Source: Psychroflexus longus (GTDB lineage: Bacteria; Bacteroidota; Bacteroidia; Flavobacteriales; Flavobacteriaceae). Taken from it: a stretch of DNA of 64,000 nt. Positions within the stretch are counted from its first letter, which is position 1. The number at the start of each line of letters is the position of its first letter. Positions 9,424 through 19,982 of this stretch are shown one piece after another. Position numbers and translations under genes: made by a program. The notes beneath the pieces are model-generated. The model was not told the DNA's origin. It saw only the letters and a program-made list of their open reading frames with translations, and ran no database searches. The stretch lies in contig NZ_JAIQZE010000006.1 in NCBI RefSeq assembly GCF_020164595.1, positions 1 through 64,000 on the forward strand. The letters run 5' to 3'.

Positions 9424-9807
9424 TTGGAAAATAAAAAAGCACTTAAACTTATAGATTCTATAGTCAATACTCTTGAATCCAACCAAATTGTAACTGACGA
9501 AGTGGTTGAAATGGTTAAAGAATTGAGACCATATGCCGTAGAAGAAAGCTTACCGGTTGTAGCCAAAACACTTAGATTGGTGTCTGAGCATATAGAAGAA
9601 AATGAAGTTTTTGCAATACCTATTCCTCAGGATGAACCCCTTATTGATGAAGAAACAGGTGAGGAAATAGAGCCTGAAAACCCTGAAATCATAACAGGAT
9701 CTGAAAGCCTCTTATATCTTGTGAATTTGATAAAAAAGTCTGAAAATCCAGTGAATAAGACTGAAATAAGAGAGTATAATCGCAAAATGGAAGCATTTGC
9801 AGAATAA
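9424..9807 (+). CDS. Conserved acidic protein of unknown function upstream of yebC
   Basis: A 127-residue acidic protein with no recognised domain. Residues 1-60 look helical (LKLIDSIVNTLES...VVEMVKELRPYAVEESLPVVAKTLRL). The middle is very Glu/Pro-rich, and the C-terminus is helical again. No signal peptide or membrane segment is seen. The start is TTG, because no in-frame ATG exists between the promoter box and the conserved-looking N-terminus. The ORF is 9 bp upstream of yebC and probably co-transcribed with it. I do not recognise a function. Confidence 0.6.
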   Translation: MENKKALKLIDSIVNTLESNQIVTDEVVEMVKELRPYAVEESLPVVAKTLRLVSEHIEENEVFAIPIPQDEPLIDEETGEEIEPENPEIITGSESLLYLVNLIKKSENPVNKTEIREYNRKMEAFAE

Positions 9808-9815
9808 AACTGAGT

Positions 9816-10526
9816 ATGGGAAGAGCATTTGAATTCAGAAAGGCTAGAAAAATGAAACGTTGGTCTGCCATGGCCAAAACCTTTACCAGATTGGGTAAGG
9901 ATATTGTAATGGCAGTAAAAGAGGGAGGTCCAGATCCAGAAACCAATGCAAAGCTAAGAGCGGTTATTCAAAACGCTAAGAGTGCCAACATGCCTAAGGA
10001 TAATGTTGAGAGGGCAATCAAAAGGGCTTCGGATAAGAGTTTGGGTGATTATAAAACTGTTTTATATGAAGGGTATGCCCCCCACGGCATTGCGATTTTG
10101 GTGGAAACGGCAACTGATAATACAAATCGAACAGTAGCGAATATCAGGTCCTATTTTAATAAATGCGATGGCAATCTCGGGACATCTGGTTCAGTTGAAT
10201 TTATGTTTGACCATACTTGTAATTTCAGAATTGCTTCTGAAGGAATTGACGTGGAAGAACTAGAACTTGAGATGATAGATTTTGGTGCAGAAGAAGTGTT
10301 TGAAGATGAAGATGGAATTATGATTTACGCTCCTTTTCAAAATTTTGGAAATATCCAGAAATTTTTAGAAGAAAGGGAAATTGAAATCGCTTCTTCTGGA
10401 TTTGATAGAATTCCACAGGTTACCAAAACACTTTCGGATGAACAGAAAGAAGATGTTGAAAAACTATTAGAAAAAATTGAAGAAGACGATGATGTACAAA
10501 ATGTGTATCACACGATGAATGAATAA
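9816..10526 (+). CDS. yebC: YebC/TACO1-family protein
   Basis: A 236-residue member of the YebC/PmpR family. The family was long annotated as transcriptional regulators, and members are now also implicated in translation. The N-terminus MGRAFEFRKARKMKRW is the form I associate with Bacteroidota and differs from the MAGHSKW start of E. coli YebC. The body carries the expected family segments DPETNAKLRAVIQNAKSANMP, NVERAIKRAS, YEGYAPHGIAI and NRTVANIRSYF. Length is normal. It is followed directly by a perfect palindromic terminator. Confidence 0.92.
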   Translation: MGRAFEFRKARKMKRWSAMAKTFTRLGKDIVMAVKEGGPDPETNAKLRAVIQNAKSANMPKDNVERAIKRASDKSLGDYKTVLYEGYAPHGIAILVETATDNTNRTVANIRSYFNKCDGNLGTSGSVEFMFDHTCNFRIASEGIDVEELELEMIDFGAEEVFEDEDGIMIYAPFQNFGNIQKFLEEREIEIASSGFDRIPQVTKTLSDEQKEDVEKLLEKIEEDDDVQNVYHTMNE

Positions 10527-10564
10527 TCAAAAAAGGCTAGAATTTAAATTCTAGCCTTTTTTGA
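10527..10564. terminator. Perfect 38-nt palindromic bidirectional terminator
   Basis: The stretch is exactly self-complementary: TCAAAAAAGGCTAGAATTT is followed by its own reverse complement. It is placed between the convergent yebC and Lrp-family genes and has T-runs for both directions. Confidence 0.85.
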
Positions 10565-10583
10565 TAAGTAGTAGAAATTCTTT

Positions 10584-11066
10584 CTACATGTTTTCAAAGA
10601 TTGATTTCATCAATCTGGTTTTGTCATTAAGACTTTCTTCCATAGAAATCATAGTTTCCGTTCGACTTACACCCTCTATATCGTCAATAAGAAAAATGAT
10701 ATTTTTGGCATGTTCTGTATTTTTTGCTCTTATTTTACAAAATAAATTGAATTTCCCAGTAGTAACGTGAGCAACAGTAATATTTGGTATTTCTTCAATT
10801 CTATTAAGTACAAATTGTGTTTGAGAAGTTTTTTCCAAGAATATGCCCACATAAGCTATAAATGTGTAGCCAAGTTTTTTGTAGTTCAAGGTTAAAGATG
10901 AACCTACAATAATTCCACTTTCTTCCATTTTCTTTACACGGACGTGAACGGTACCTGCTGAAATATCAAGTTTTTTTGCTATATCGGTAAATGGAGTTCT
11001 CGTATTATCGATGAGCATATTTAGAATTTGGTGATCTGTCTCGTCGAGTTTAAGTTTTCCTTTCAT
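10584..11066 (-). CDS. Lrp/AsnC family transcriptional regulator
   Basis: About 160 residues. An N-terminal winged helix-turn-helix (LDETDHQILNMLIDNTRTPFTDIAKKLDISAGTVHVRVKKMEESGII) is followed by a RAM ligand-binding domain starting near residue 70 (YTFIAYVGIFLE). The family binds amino acids and regulates amino-acid metabolism as octamers or dimers. The effector here cannot be read. The ATG at 11066 is chosen because the longer frame would start at a TTG that lies inside the TAATTTTG promoter box. It is monocistronic. Confidence 0.88.
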   Translation of the reverse strand: MKGKLKLDETDHQILNMLIDNTRTPFTDIAKKLDISAGTVHVRVKKMEESGIIVGSSLTLNYKKLGYTFIAYVGIFLEKTSQTQFVLNRIEEIPNITVAHVTTGKFNLFCKIRAKNTEHAKNIIFLIDDIEGVSRTETMISMEESLNDKTRLMKSIFENM

Positions 11067-11096
11067 ATGTTGAATCTTATTATTTAAAATAAAACG

Positions 11097-11104
11097 CAAA
11101 ATTA
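11097..11104 (-). promoter_or_regulatory. -7 promoter box for the Lrp-family gene
   Basis: TAATTTTG on the minus strand, 30 nt before the ATG at 11066. It contains the alternative TTG start codon, ruling that start out. Confidence 0.6.
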
Positions 11105-11152
11105 CTTAATAATTATGATTAAAAAAGAATGATTCGTCAAAATCTTTATTAA

Positions 11153-12301
11153 TTATATAACGAAAACGTTATTGTTGAGTTTAAACAGCGGTAATATTTC
11201 GCCTTCTCTTAAAGAATTAGGTATTTCAAGTTCTAAAGCTTGCTTTTCAGCATCAATCTCACGATGTCCGTAAAACAATTGAAGATTATCTATTCTTTCT
11301 ATAAAAGGAATGAATTCAATTTTTTCGTCAATTAAAGTCTCCTGATACTGAACTGCTATATCTTTAGTTTTATTGTCTATAAGTACATTTCTTATGATTA
11401 CATCATAATATAACTTCTCATTTTCTGGGATTTCAAAATAGTCATCTGTTGAATTGATCTGCTCATCGTTCACTACATCAATAATCATATTCAATAAGGA
11501 AATAAAAATATACTTTCTAGTTTCTTCCCGTTCGTAATCGTTATCAAAATGTCCTGCTTCAAAAAGTACCGTAGGAGTTCCATTTTTTTGAAAAAAATCT
11601 CCAATACAATTTATATTAAAACCGTCATCATAACGTCCTACTTGACCTGGTATATGTTTTAGAAGTAAATGATTTGCAGATGAAATCAAGCTCATTGACT
11701 TCTTTCTTGTGTCATTTATATCTCGCTCTTCGTTGTAGGATGGAGAAAGAAAAGATATTGTCGCAGGTTTGTTTGTATTTCCAGCGCTGAAAATCGTTCT
11801 CTGGTCATGCATATTAAAGCAAACATCTGGTTTAAATTTTGAATATACGCTCTGTAAGGCCTTACTTTCAGTTTGTGTTTGTTGAAAAGCATCCCGGTTC
11901 AAATCAACCCCATTAGCATTCACTCTTGTGTAATTTACTGCTCCATCAGGGTTTAACACCGGAATAATAATTAGACTACATTTTTCAAACAACACTTTTG
12001 AAAACTTATCATTCAAGCTTAAATAATTAAGCAAATCAAAAACAGATTTTGTAGTGGTCGTTTCATTACCGTGCATTTGAGACCATATTAAAATCTTAGT
12101 TTGTCCTTTTCCTAAATGAAAAGAAGATATAATTCTACCTTCTTCGGAATGGCCCTCATTTTTAATCTTGAATTTATGAGCTAGAAATTTTAATTGTTCC
12201 AAAAGAACCTCTTCTTTTAAATATCTACCAACGAGTTGCAAACACTTAAACTTTGAGTATTCGGTAAGAAGATTTAAATAATCCGGTTGACGTAATTTCA
12301 T
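11153..12301 (-). CDS. M14 family zinc carboxypeptidase-like metallopeptidase
   Basis: A 382-residue M14-type enzyme. The zinc ligands are visible as HGNE (His-x-x-Glu in WSQMHGNETTT) and the later His in FNMHDQRTIF. The substrate-binding Arg/Asn region reads RVNANGVDLNRDA, and the catalytic Glu is likely in VLFEAGHFDNDY. No signal peptide is visible, so a cytosolic role is likely, perhaps cleaving peptides, amino-acid conjugates or peptidoglycan fragments. The ATG at 12301 is preferred over a TTG 42 nt upstream. A TACATTTG box ends only 5 nt before this ATG, so the mRNA should be nearly leaderless. Its promoter is covered by a TGTTTACA site shared with the divergent XRE gene. Confidence 0.82.
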   Translation of the reverse strand: MKLRQPDYLNLLTEYSKFKCLQLVGRYLKEEVLLEQLKFLAHKFKIKNEGHSEEGRIISSFHLGKGQTKILIWSQMHGNETTTTKSVFDLLNYLSLNDKFSKVLFEKCSLIIIPVLNPDGAVNYTRVNANGVDLNRDAFQQTQTESKALQSVYSKFKPDVCFNMHDQRTIFSAGNTNKPATISFLSPSYNEERDINDTRKKSMSLISSANHLLLKHIPGQVGRYDDGFNINCIGDFFQKNGTPTVLFEAGHFDNDYEREETRKYIFISLLNMIIDVVNDEQINSTDDYFEIPENEKLYYDVIIRNVLIDNKTKDIAVQYQETLIDEKIEFIPFIERIDNLQLFYGHREIDAEKQALELEIPNSLREGEILPLFKLNNNVFVI

Positions 12302-12366
12302 GTTTACAAATGTATTAAAATCATAATATACAACTGTAAACAAAAGAAGCTACTAATTTGTTTACA
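12301..12366. promoter_or_regulatory. Three TGTTTACA operator-like sites over the M14 peptidase promoter
   Basis: TGTTTACA occurs at 12301-12308 (+), 12335-12342 (- strand) and 12359-12366 (+). The first overlaps the minus-strand -7 box TACATTTG (12307-12314) and the predicted transcription start. The near-dyad TGT-TT-ACA is the kind of short site a dimeric HTH regulator binds. The adjacent XRE gene is the obvious candidate, by inference only. Confidence 0.5.
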
Positions 12367-12547
12367 CACGTATACATCTGAATTTGGTTTTTATTAGGAT
12401 TGATTGATCTTGAGTGGAATTTTTCCTATGAACGCTAATTTAAGTATTAAAATACACAAATACAGTATCTTGGATTAAATTAATTAAACTATTACTTTAT
12501 ATTAATTGACCTTTTTATTCATTGATTCAAAGCACTTAGAGTTTTTT

Positions 12548-12559
12548 TGTTTACATTTG
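12548..12559 (+). promoter_or_regulatory. Fourth TGTTTACA site overlapping the XRE gene promoter
   Basis: TGTTTACA at 12548-12555 overlaps a TACATTTG -7 box at 12552-12559, which would drive the XRE gene (ATG 12597) with a leader of about 34 nt. Binding here would block the promoter, consistent with autoregulation. Confidence 0.5.
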
Positions 12560-12596
12560 TGTCAATTTAATTAACTGTATAAAACATAGTTTTACA

Positions 12597-13019
12597 ATGG
12601 TAAACAGTGAGGAGTTTTCAAATCGTTTGAAAGAGATCTTTGAATTTTACGAGTTGTCTGCTTCTTCGTTTGCAGATAAAATCAATGTCGGAAGAGCCTC
12701 AATCTCTCATATTCTATCCGGAAGAAATAAACCAAGTTTAGATTTCGTCATGAAAGTAGTTTCGACTTTTGAAGAAGTTGAATTGTATTGGTTATTGAAT
12801 GGTAAGGGAAGCTTTCCTCCTACAACTAATATAAAACCAGAAACAACTAAGAATAAGAAAGAAAATGATATTGAAAGCAAAGTAGAATTTGAAACTAAAG
12901 AAGCAGAAGTTGATCCAGAAATAAAAAAATCATCTTACACTAAAAAATCTATAGCTAAAGTGATCATATTCTACACTGACGGTAGCTTTGAATCCTACGA
13001 AAATTATCCTAAAAGCTAA
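12597..13019 (+). CDS. XRE family helix-turn-helix regulator
   Basis: A 140-residue protein. Residues 5-70 form an HTH_3 domain (FSNRLKEIFEFYELSASSFADKINVGRASISHILSGRNKPSLDFV), with the recognition helix at RASISHILSG. A Lys/Glu-rich linker follows, and the tail KVIIFYTDGSFESYENYP is hydrophobic and probably forms a small strand pair for dimerisation. No phage genes are nearby, so it is likely a chromosomal regulator rather than a prophage repressor. TGTTTACA repeats lie in its own and the divergent promoter. It is followed by a small lipoprotein gene with its own promoter box. Confidence 0.85.
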   Translation: MVNSEEFSNRLKEIFEFYELSASSFADKINVGRASISHILSGRNKPSLDFVMKVVSTFEEVELYWLLNGKGSFPPTTNIKPETTKNKKENDIESKVEFETKEAEVDPEIKKSSYTKKSIAKVIIFYTDGSFESYENYPKS

Positions 13020-13039
13020 AGCAATTTGCAGAATTGGAT

Positions 13040-13047
13040 TAATTTTG
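13040..13047 (+). promoter_or_regulatory. -7 promoter box (TAATTTTG)
   Basis: A TAnnTTTG match ending 13 nt before the ATG of the small lipoprotein gene at 13061. No TTG at the usual upstream distance. Confidence 0.5.
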
Positions 13048-13060
13048 CGAAAAAACTAAA

Positions 13061-13429
13061 ATGCGTTATTTACTAATACTCTTAATTTTAAGTTTAGTGT
13101 CCTGTTATAATCCACAGCGCGAGTGCAAAGATTTCAAAACAGGCACTTTTGAATTTGAAACTTATCTGGATGGAGATTTAGCAAAAACTACTTTTATAAG
13201 GAATGATTCAATCGAAGTAGAAATTTATAAAAACAAAAAAGACACAGCCTCAATACGTTGGATCAACGATTGTGAATATGTCCTGAAATCTATAAACCCA
13301 AAAAATAGAGCTGAACAGCAGCCTATTCATATGAAAATTATATCTACTTCAAAAAATTCTTACACTTTTGAATACAGCATTGTAGGTAAAAATGAAAAAC
13401 AAAAAGGACGCGTCACAAAAATAAATTAA
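13061..13429 (+). CDS. Small lipoprotein of unknown function
   Basis: 122 residues. A hydrophobic signal ends in the lipobox LVSC, giving a lipidated Cys15. The mature part is short, charged and beta-rich, with another Cys pair (Cys near 21 and 71). Similar small proteins beside parC in this family are sometimes labelled 'DNA topoisomerase IV', as I recall; nothing in the sequence supports that label, which probably spread from the neighbour. Its stop overlaps the parC stop tail-to-tail by 4 bp, with no terminator between them. Confidence 0.75.
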   Translation: MRYLLILLILSLVSCYNPQRECKDFKTGTFEFETYLDGDLAKTTFIRNDSIEVEIYKNKKDTASIRWINDCEYVLKSINPKNRAEQQPIHMKIISTSKNSYTFEYSIVGKNEKQKGRVTKIN

Positions 13430-16017
13430 TCAAATAGAGATGATTGTTGGTTATTTGGCTTTTCATTTTCAATTTCGTCTATTTCTGTTTCCGATTGTTC
13501 TTCTTTAAAAGGCAATGGGTCTTTCAAATCAATTTGCTTGACATTTTCTGAAGTCAATTGGTTCCCTTGGGCTTTTATGCCTTTTACAGATATAAACTCT
13601 TCAATGTTTACTGTTTCATTTTCTTTTCTGTCTTTGCCTCTAGCCTTTTTATATTCTATTTCAACTCTCGGAATATAATCTGTCGAGATAATTTCTAATT
13701 GAGAGTTTGAATGATCCGTGATAATCAGTTCCTCCTTTTCGGGTTGTTCTATTAAGAACCGTTTGACATAATATCTTTCCTTTTCTCCTTCCCAGTAAAC
13801 TGCAGATATTGGTTTCTTTGGATTCCATTTTTCCATGATGATCACATCATTTTCAAAATGAGTTGTAAGTTCTGGTATAATGGTCTTTACGATTCCGTTT
13901 TGTCTTACAATAAGAAGGCGATCTTCTCCTTTGAAGGCACCCAGGAGCTCGCCACGTTCATCCACATTAAGACGTCTTACTGTGTCATCAAACCAAATTT
14001 TGCGAGGCTTGAGCGTAGAAACACCTTCCTCTTTCATTTCGACGTTCTTGATTGGCATTTTAGAAACCAAATTGCCTTTTACATTTCTTCCCTTTATGGC
14101 TAAGTCTGAAAAATCAATATCGAATTTCAATCGTTTGAGTCCTTTTTTCTGTCTCAAGAAAACGGTTACCAGCTCTGCTTCACCATTTGGATTTGCTGAA
14201 AAGTATAAGACTTTAGTACCTGGCTTATCTTTACCAATGCTGTAAGCTCTGTCTCTTGTGATTGAAGTGACTGCAAAGCGTTTCATGTAATTATATCCAG
14301 CTTTACCGTCGCGATATATCAAGTTATATATAGTGCGCTTATCTTTTTTCTTAAAGATTCCAACATAAATGATATTCTTACCTATAAAGGTTTTGCCTTC
14401 TACTTTAGTAACCATCATATTTCCATCTTCTGTGAAACAAATAATATCGTCAATATCACTACAATCGGTTACATATTCCTCTTTTTTCATAGAAGTACCT
14501 ATGAAACCCTCACTTCTATTAACATATAGCTTTGTGTTTCTAATCACTACTTTGGTTGCTTCGATATCTTCAAAGAGCTGAATTTTCGTCTTACGTTCTT
14601 TTCCAGCACTGTATTTCTCTTTAAGAGTTTTAAAATAATTGATAGAATATTCGATCAAGTGATCAAGATCATGCTTAACGTTCTCAATTTCACCTTCCAG
14701 AGCCTCAATCTTCTGTTCAGCTTTATCAAGATCGAATTTTGAGATCCTTTTTATTTTTATTTCAGTTAATCTAGTAATGTCTTCCCTTGTAATTGCTCTT
14801 TTTAAGTGTTTAATGTGGGGTTGAAGCCCTTTATCAATAGCATCAAGAACGCCTTCCCAGGTTTCTTCTTCTTCAATATCCCGGTAAATTCGTTTTTCGA
14901 TAAAAATCTTTTCAAGGGAAGCAAAATGCCATTGTTCTTCAAGCTCTCCAAGCTTGATCTCCAGTTCAGTTTTTAATAACCGAACAGTATTATCTGTACT
15001 TCTTCTTAAAAGTTCAGATACGCCTAAAAAGTGTGGTTTGTTATCTATAATGACACAACTTAAAGGAGAAATAGATACTTCGCAATTGGTGAAGGCATAC
15101 AGAGCATCAATGGTTTTGTCTGGCGAAATATTATTGGGTAAATGAATTAAAATTTCAACCTCAGAAGAGGTATTATCTTCAATTTTTTTAATCTTAATTT
15201 TTCCCTTGTCATTTGCTTTTAAGATGGAATCTATAAGCGTTGACGTATTTGTAGAGTATGGTATTTCATTGATGATAAGTAAATTTTTGTCTCTTATCTC
15301 AATATTTGCTCTCACTCTAAGTTTTCCTCCTCTCAGGCCATCATTGTAATTGGAGACGTCTAAGACTCCTCCAGTCGCAAAATCAGGAAAAATGGTGAAA
15401 CGCTTACCTTCCAGATGTTTGATTGAAGCATCGATAAGCTCAATAAAGTTGTGAGGCAGAATTTTTGTGCTCAAACCTACCGCAATTCCTTCAGCTCCTT
15501 GTGCAAGCACCATTGGAAATTTTACAGGAAGATTTACAGGTTCTTGTTTTCTGCCATCATACGATATTTGCCACTCTGTGGTTTTAGGGTTAAAGACAAC
15601 ATCCAAAGCAAATTTTGATAACCGAGCTTCAATGTATCTAGAAGCTGCTGCGCTATCACCTGTAAGAATATTACCCCAGTTTCCCTGGGTATCAATAAGA
15701 ATATCTTTTTGACCTATCTGAACAATTGCATCTCCAATACTCGCATCTCCGTGAGGGTGATATTGCATGGTGTGCCCTACAATATTTGCAACTTTAGTGT
15801 AACGGCCGTCATCCAAATCTTTCATCGAGTGCAAAATCCTACGGTGTACAGGCTTAAAGCCATCCTCAATGGCAGGAACTGCTCTTTCTAAAATTACATA
15901 AGAAGCATAATCCAAGAACCATTCTTGAAACATGCCAGTAACCTTTATAGATTCATCTTTAGCTGTAGGGTCGAAATTATCTTGAGAATCAGGAGTTAAA
16001 TCTAAATCTTCACTCAT
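13426..16017 (-). CDS. parC: DNA topoisomerase IV subunit A
   Basis: An 863-residue type IIA topoisomerase A subunit that decatenates and relaxes DNA together with ParE. The N-terminal breakage domain opens with YASYVILERAVPAIEDGFKPVHRRIL and shows the catalytic Tyr128 in AAASRYIEARL. The quinolone-resistance region reads VGHTMQYHPHGDASIGDAIVQ. A coiled-coil region spans about 430-480, and a beta-pinwheel-like C-terminus ends in a Glu/Asn-rich tail. The spacing and the ParE partner favour ParC over GyrA, and the GyrA box QRRGGKG is not present. The start overlaps the preceding membrane-protein stop by 4 bp. Confidence 0.94.
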   Translation of the reverse strand: MSEDLDLTPDSQDNFDPTAKDESIKVTGMFQEWFLDYASYVILERAVPAIEDGFKPVHRRILHSMKDLDDGRYTKVANIVGHTMQYHPHGDASIGDAIVQIGQKDILIDTQGNWGNILTGDSAAASRYIEARLSKFALDVVFNPKTTEWQISYDGRKQEPVNLPVKFPMVLAQGAEGIAVGLSTKILPHNFIELIDASIKHLEGKRFTIFPDFATGGVLDVSNYNDGLRGGKLRVRANIEIRDKNLLIINEIPYSTNTSTLIDSILKANDKGKIKIKKIEDNTSSEVEILIHLPNNISPDKTIDALYAFTNCEVSISPLSCVIIDNKPHFLGVSELLRRSTDNTVRLLKTELEIKLGELEEQWHFASLEKIFIEKRIYRDIEEEETWEGVLDAIDKGLQPHIKHLKRAITREDITRLTEIKIKRISKFDLDKAEQKIEALEGEIENVKHDLDHLIEYSINYFKTLKEKYSAGKERKTKIQLFEDIEATKVVIRNTKLYVNRSEGFIGTSMKKEEYVTDCSDIDDIICFTEDGNMMVTKVEGKTFIGKNIIYVGIFKKKDKRTIYNLIYRDGKAGYNYMKRFAVTSITRDRAYSIGKDKPGTKVLYFSANPNGEAELVTVFLRQKKGLKRLKFDIDFSDLAIKGRNVKGNLVSKMPIKNVEMKEEGVSTLKPRKIWFDDTVRRLNVDERGELLGAFKGEDRLLIVRQNGIVKTIIPELTTHFENDVIIMEKWNPKKPISAVYWEGEKERYYVKRFLIEQPEKEELIITDHSNSQLEIISTDYIPRVEIEYKKARGKDRKENETVNIEEFISVKGIKAQGNQLTSENVKQIDLKDPLPFKEEQSETEIDEIENEKPNNQQSSLFD

Positions 16018-16490
16018 AGGTTGATTTGGTTTTTTGCTATAATTTTATCCAGAGATAATTTTAAATATTTTGTTTTTTTCAGGCTCAACATACTAATGTT
16101 TATGTTGATATTTTTATTTGAATTTCTTGTTGAGCATTGAATAACCAACCGTCTGTAAAACAATAAGTTGATTATTTTGTAGTTGTGAATTTTTTCTTTC
16201 TTTATTTCATGTATTTTTGTTCTATAATTGATAAATTCAGATAATATTGCACCCCTGTTCATAAATGAGACAAGCGTTCCTTCACTATCATATTCAAAAT
16301 ATTTTCCGGCGAAGTAAATGTAAATTAACCAAAGGCTTATTAAAATGAGAGCTACGAAATAATATTTGTCTGAAGGGAAAAGTTGTTTGCCTAGTTGCTG
16401 ATTTAAAAATATAACAAGGAAAAAAAGTATTACTGAAAAGTAATAAACACCAGGGATGATTTTAACAACTCTATGGTTACTTAGCCTCAT
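16014..16490 (-). CDS. Membrane protein of unknown function between parE and parC
   Basis: About 158 residues with two hydrophobic helices near the N-terminus ([19 protein letters not shown] and [19 protein letters not shown]). They are followed by a basic, beta-like domain ([34 protein letters not shown]...LVIQCSTRN) that resembles a bacterial PH-like domain in layout. The ATG at 16490 lies inside the end of parE (14-bp overlap), and the stop overlaps the parC start by 4 bp (ATGA), so translation is tightly coupled. It shows no homology I can name and is much more A+T-rich than its neighbours. Confidence 0.7.
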   Translation of the reverse strand: MRLSNHRVVKIIPGVYYFSVILFFLVIFLNQQLGKQLFPSDKYYFVALILISLWLIYIYFAGKYFEYDSEGTLVSFMNRGAILSEFINYRTKIHEIKKEKIHNYKIINLLFYRRLVIQCSTRNSNKNININISMLSLKKTKYLKLSLDKIIAKNQINL

Positions 16491-18357
16491 GTATTTCTTC
16501 TTCAACCTCTTCAACAAGGTCAATTTCTACTTTCAGATTATCAATAATAAAGTTTTGTCGGTCTGGAGTATTCTTACCCATGTAAAACTCTAAAATCTCT
16601 GGAATGCTTTTATATTTATCCAGCATAACTGGATCTAAACGAATGTCATCACCAATAAAATTTTTAAACTCATCTGGTGATATTTCACCCAATCCTTTAA
16701 ATCGAGTTATTTCAGGTTTTCCTCTAAGGCTTTTTATGGCTTCTCGCCTTTCTGTTTCTGAATAGCAATAAAAAGTTTGTTTCTTATCCCTAACTCTAAA
16801 AAGCGGAGTTTGTAAAATATATAAATGTCCTTCTTTTATCAACTCAGGAAAAAATTGAAGAAAAAAGGTGATAATCAATAGTCTAATGTGCATTCCATCG
16901 ACATCCGCATCGGTAGCGATAACGATGTTATTATATCTTAAATCCTCGAGCGAATCTTCAATATTTAATGCAGCTTGGAGCAGGTTGAATTCTTCATTTT
17001 CATAGACTATTTTTTTGCTAAGTCCATAGGAATTAAGCGGTTTACCCTTTAGACTAAACACAGCTTGCGTATTTACATCCCTGGATTTTGTAATACTTCC
17101 ACTAGCAGAATCTCCCTCGGTTATGAATAGTGTAGTTTCTAAGTAACCTTCCTTCTTAGTGTCTTCCAAATGTATTCTGCAATCTCTAAGCTTTTTATTG
17201 TGAACACTAGCTTTTTTAGCTCTGTCTTTTGCTAATTTTCGGATTCCTGACAGATCTTTACGCTCTTTTTCCGCACGAAGAATCTTTTTGTGCAAAAGTT
17301 CTGCGGTTTCACTGTTTTTGTGAAGATAATTGTCCAGTTTTTTCTTCATGAAGTCCAAAACATAAGTTCTTACAGTGGGAAGATCTCCTCCCATATCTGT
17401 CGATCCTAATTTTGTTTTGGTTTGGCTTTCAAAAACCGGCTCCATAACCTTAATACTGATGGCAGAAACTATGGATTTTCTAATATCACTCGGTTCAAAA
17501 TTCTTTTTATAAAAATCTCTGATGGTTTTTACAATCGCCTCTCTGAAGGCAGTTTGATGTGTTCCACCTTGTGTTGTATGTTGACCGTTGACAAACGAAT
17601 GAAATTCTTCAGAATATTGAGCTTTACTGAAAGTGATCGCTACTTCTATGTCGTTTCCTTTTAGATGAATAATAGGAAACAATCGATCTTCCTCTCTTAT
17701 TCTATCACTCAATAAATCCTTTAATCCATCTTCTGAATAGTACTTCTCTCCATTAAAAATTATAGTTAACCCTGGATTGAGATAAACATAATTTTTGAGC
17801 ATTTTCTCAATATATTCATTTCTAAAATTATATTTTTTGAAAATGACTTCATCAGGAATAAAAGTAACCTTGGTTCCTCTTCGTCTTGACGTTTCATCAA
17901 GATTTTCTTTATTGACCAAGTTTCCTTGTTCAAATTCAGCAGAAACAGATTTATTATCTCTTGTAGATTCAACTCTGAAGTAACTTGATAAGGCATTAAC
18001 AGCCTTAGTACCTACACCGTTTAGTCCTACAGATTTCTTAAAGGCGTTAGTATCATACTTACCTCCGGTGTTCATTTTAGATACTACATCTACAACTTTT
18101 CCAAGAGGAATTCCACGCCCATAATCTCTTACAATTACTTTTGAACCCTGGATTGAGACTTCAATCGTTTTACCAGACCCCATCACATATTCATCAACGG
18201 AGTTGTCTAGTACTTCTTTAAGTAAAATGTAAACTCCATCATCAGCTCCCGAACCGTCTCCAAGTTTGCCTATATACATTCCTGGTCGCATACGTATATG
18301 TTGCTTCCAGTCGAGAGATTTAATATTGTCTTCTGTGTACTTTGTTTCTTCTGCCAT
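16477..18357 (-). CDS. parE: DNA topoisomerase IV subunit B
   Basis: A 626-residue ATPase subunit of topoisomerase IV. The GHKL fold shows [27 protein letters not shown] and [15 protein letters not shown]. The transducer region follows, and then the TOPRIM domain has [12 protein letters not shown] and [12 protein letters not shown]. The ATG at 18357 is preferred over a GTG 15 nt upstream. It is the first gene of the parE-membrane protein-parC operon, with a TAAATTTG box at 18412-18419 about 55 nt upstream. Confidence 0.93.
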   Translation of the reverse strand: MAEETKYTEDNIKSLDWKQHIRMRPGMYIGKLGDGSGADDGVYILLKEVLDNSVDEYVMGSGKTIEVSIQGSKVIVRDYGRGIPLGKVVDVVSKMNTGGKYDTNAFKKSVGLNGVGTKAVNALSSYFRVESTRDNKSVSAEFEQGNLVNKENLDETSRRRGTKVTFIPDEVIFKKYNFRNEYIEKMLKNYVYLNPGLTIIFNGEKYYSEDGLKDLLSDRIREEDRLFPIIHLKGNDIEVAITFSKAQYSEEFHSFVNGQHTTQGGTHQTAFREAIVKTIRDFYKKNFEPSDIRKSIVSAISIKVMEPVFESQTKTKLGSTDMGGDLPTVRTYVLDFMKKKLDNYLHKNSETAELLHKKILRAEKERKDLSGIRKLAKDRAKKASVHNKKLRDCRIHLEDTKKEGYLETTLFITEGDSASGSITKSRDVNTQAVFSLKGKPLNSYGLSKKIVYENEEFNLLQAALNIEDSLEDLRYNNIVIATDADVDGMHIRLLIITFFLQFFPELIKEGHLYILQTPLFRVRDKKQTFYCYSETERREAIKSLRGKPEITRFKGLGEISPDEFKNFIGDDIRLDPVMLDKYKSIPEILEFYMGKNTPDRQNFIIDNLKVEIDLVEEVEEEIHEAK

Positions 18358-18411
18358 AATTTTTCTGAACACCGAAATATACTACGATTTCTTTAAAATA
18401 AAAATCTTAGA

Positions 18412-18419
18412 CAAATTTA
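18412..18419 (-). promoter_or_regulatory. -7 promoter box for the parE operon
   Basis: TAAATTTG on the minus strand. It predicts a leader of about 50 nt before the parE ATG at 18357. Confidence 0.5.
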
Positions 18420-18474
18420 TAATTCAATAGATATTTGAATCTGTTTTCTTAATAACTAATTTACTACAAACAAA

Positions 18475-18504
18475 AAACCCCTATAGCCTGAAGTATAGAG
18501 GTTT
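18475..18504 (-). terminator. Terminator after the ferredoxin gene
   Basis: On the minus strand AAACCTCTATA pairs with TATAGGGGTTT (one mismatch) around a short loop and runs into TTTTTTG. It is placed 24 nt past the ferredoxin stop. Confidence 0.65.
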
Positions 18505-18527
18505 ATAAAATTATATTGATTTTTTCG

Positions 18528-19980
<1,453 letters not shown>

Positions 19981-19982
19981 AT

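Noticed and set aside
12597-13019. XRE regulator as a prophage repressor
   Set aside because: No integrase, capsid, terminase or lysis gene lies within the window.
13061-13429. Small protein as DNA topoisomerase IV
   Set aside because: It is a lipoprotein with a lipobox and no topoisomerase motif; the label would only reflect the neighbour.
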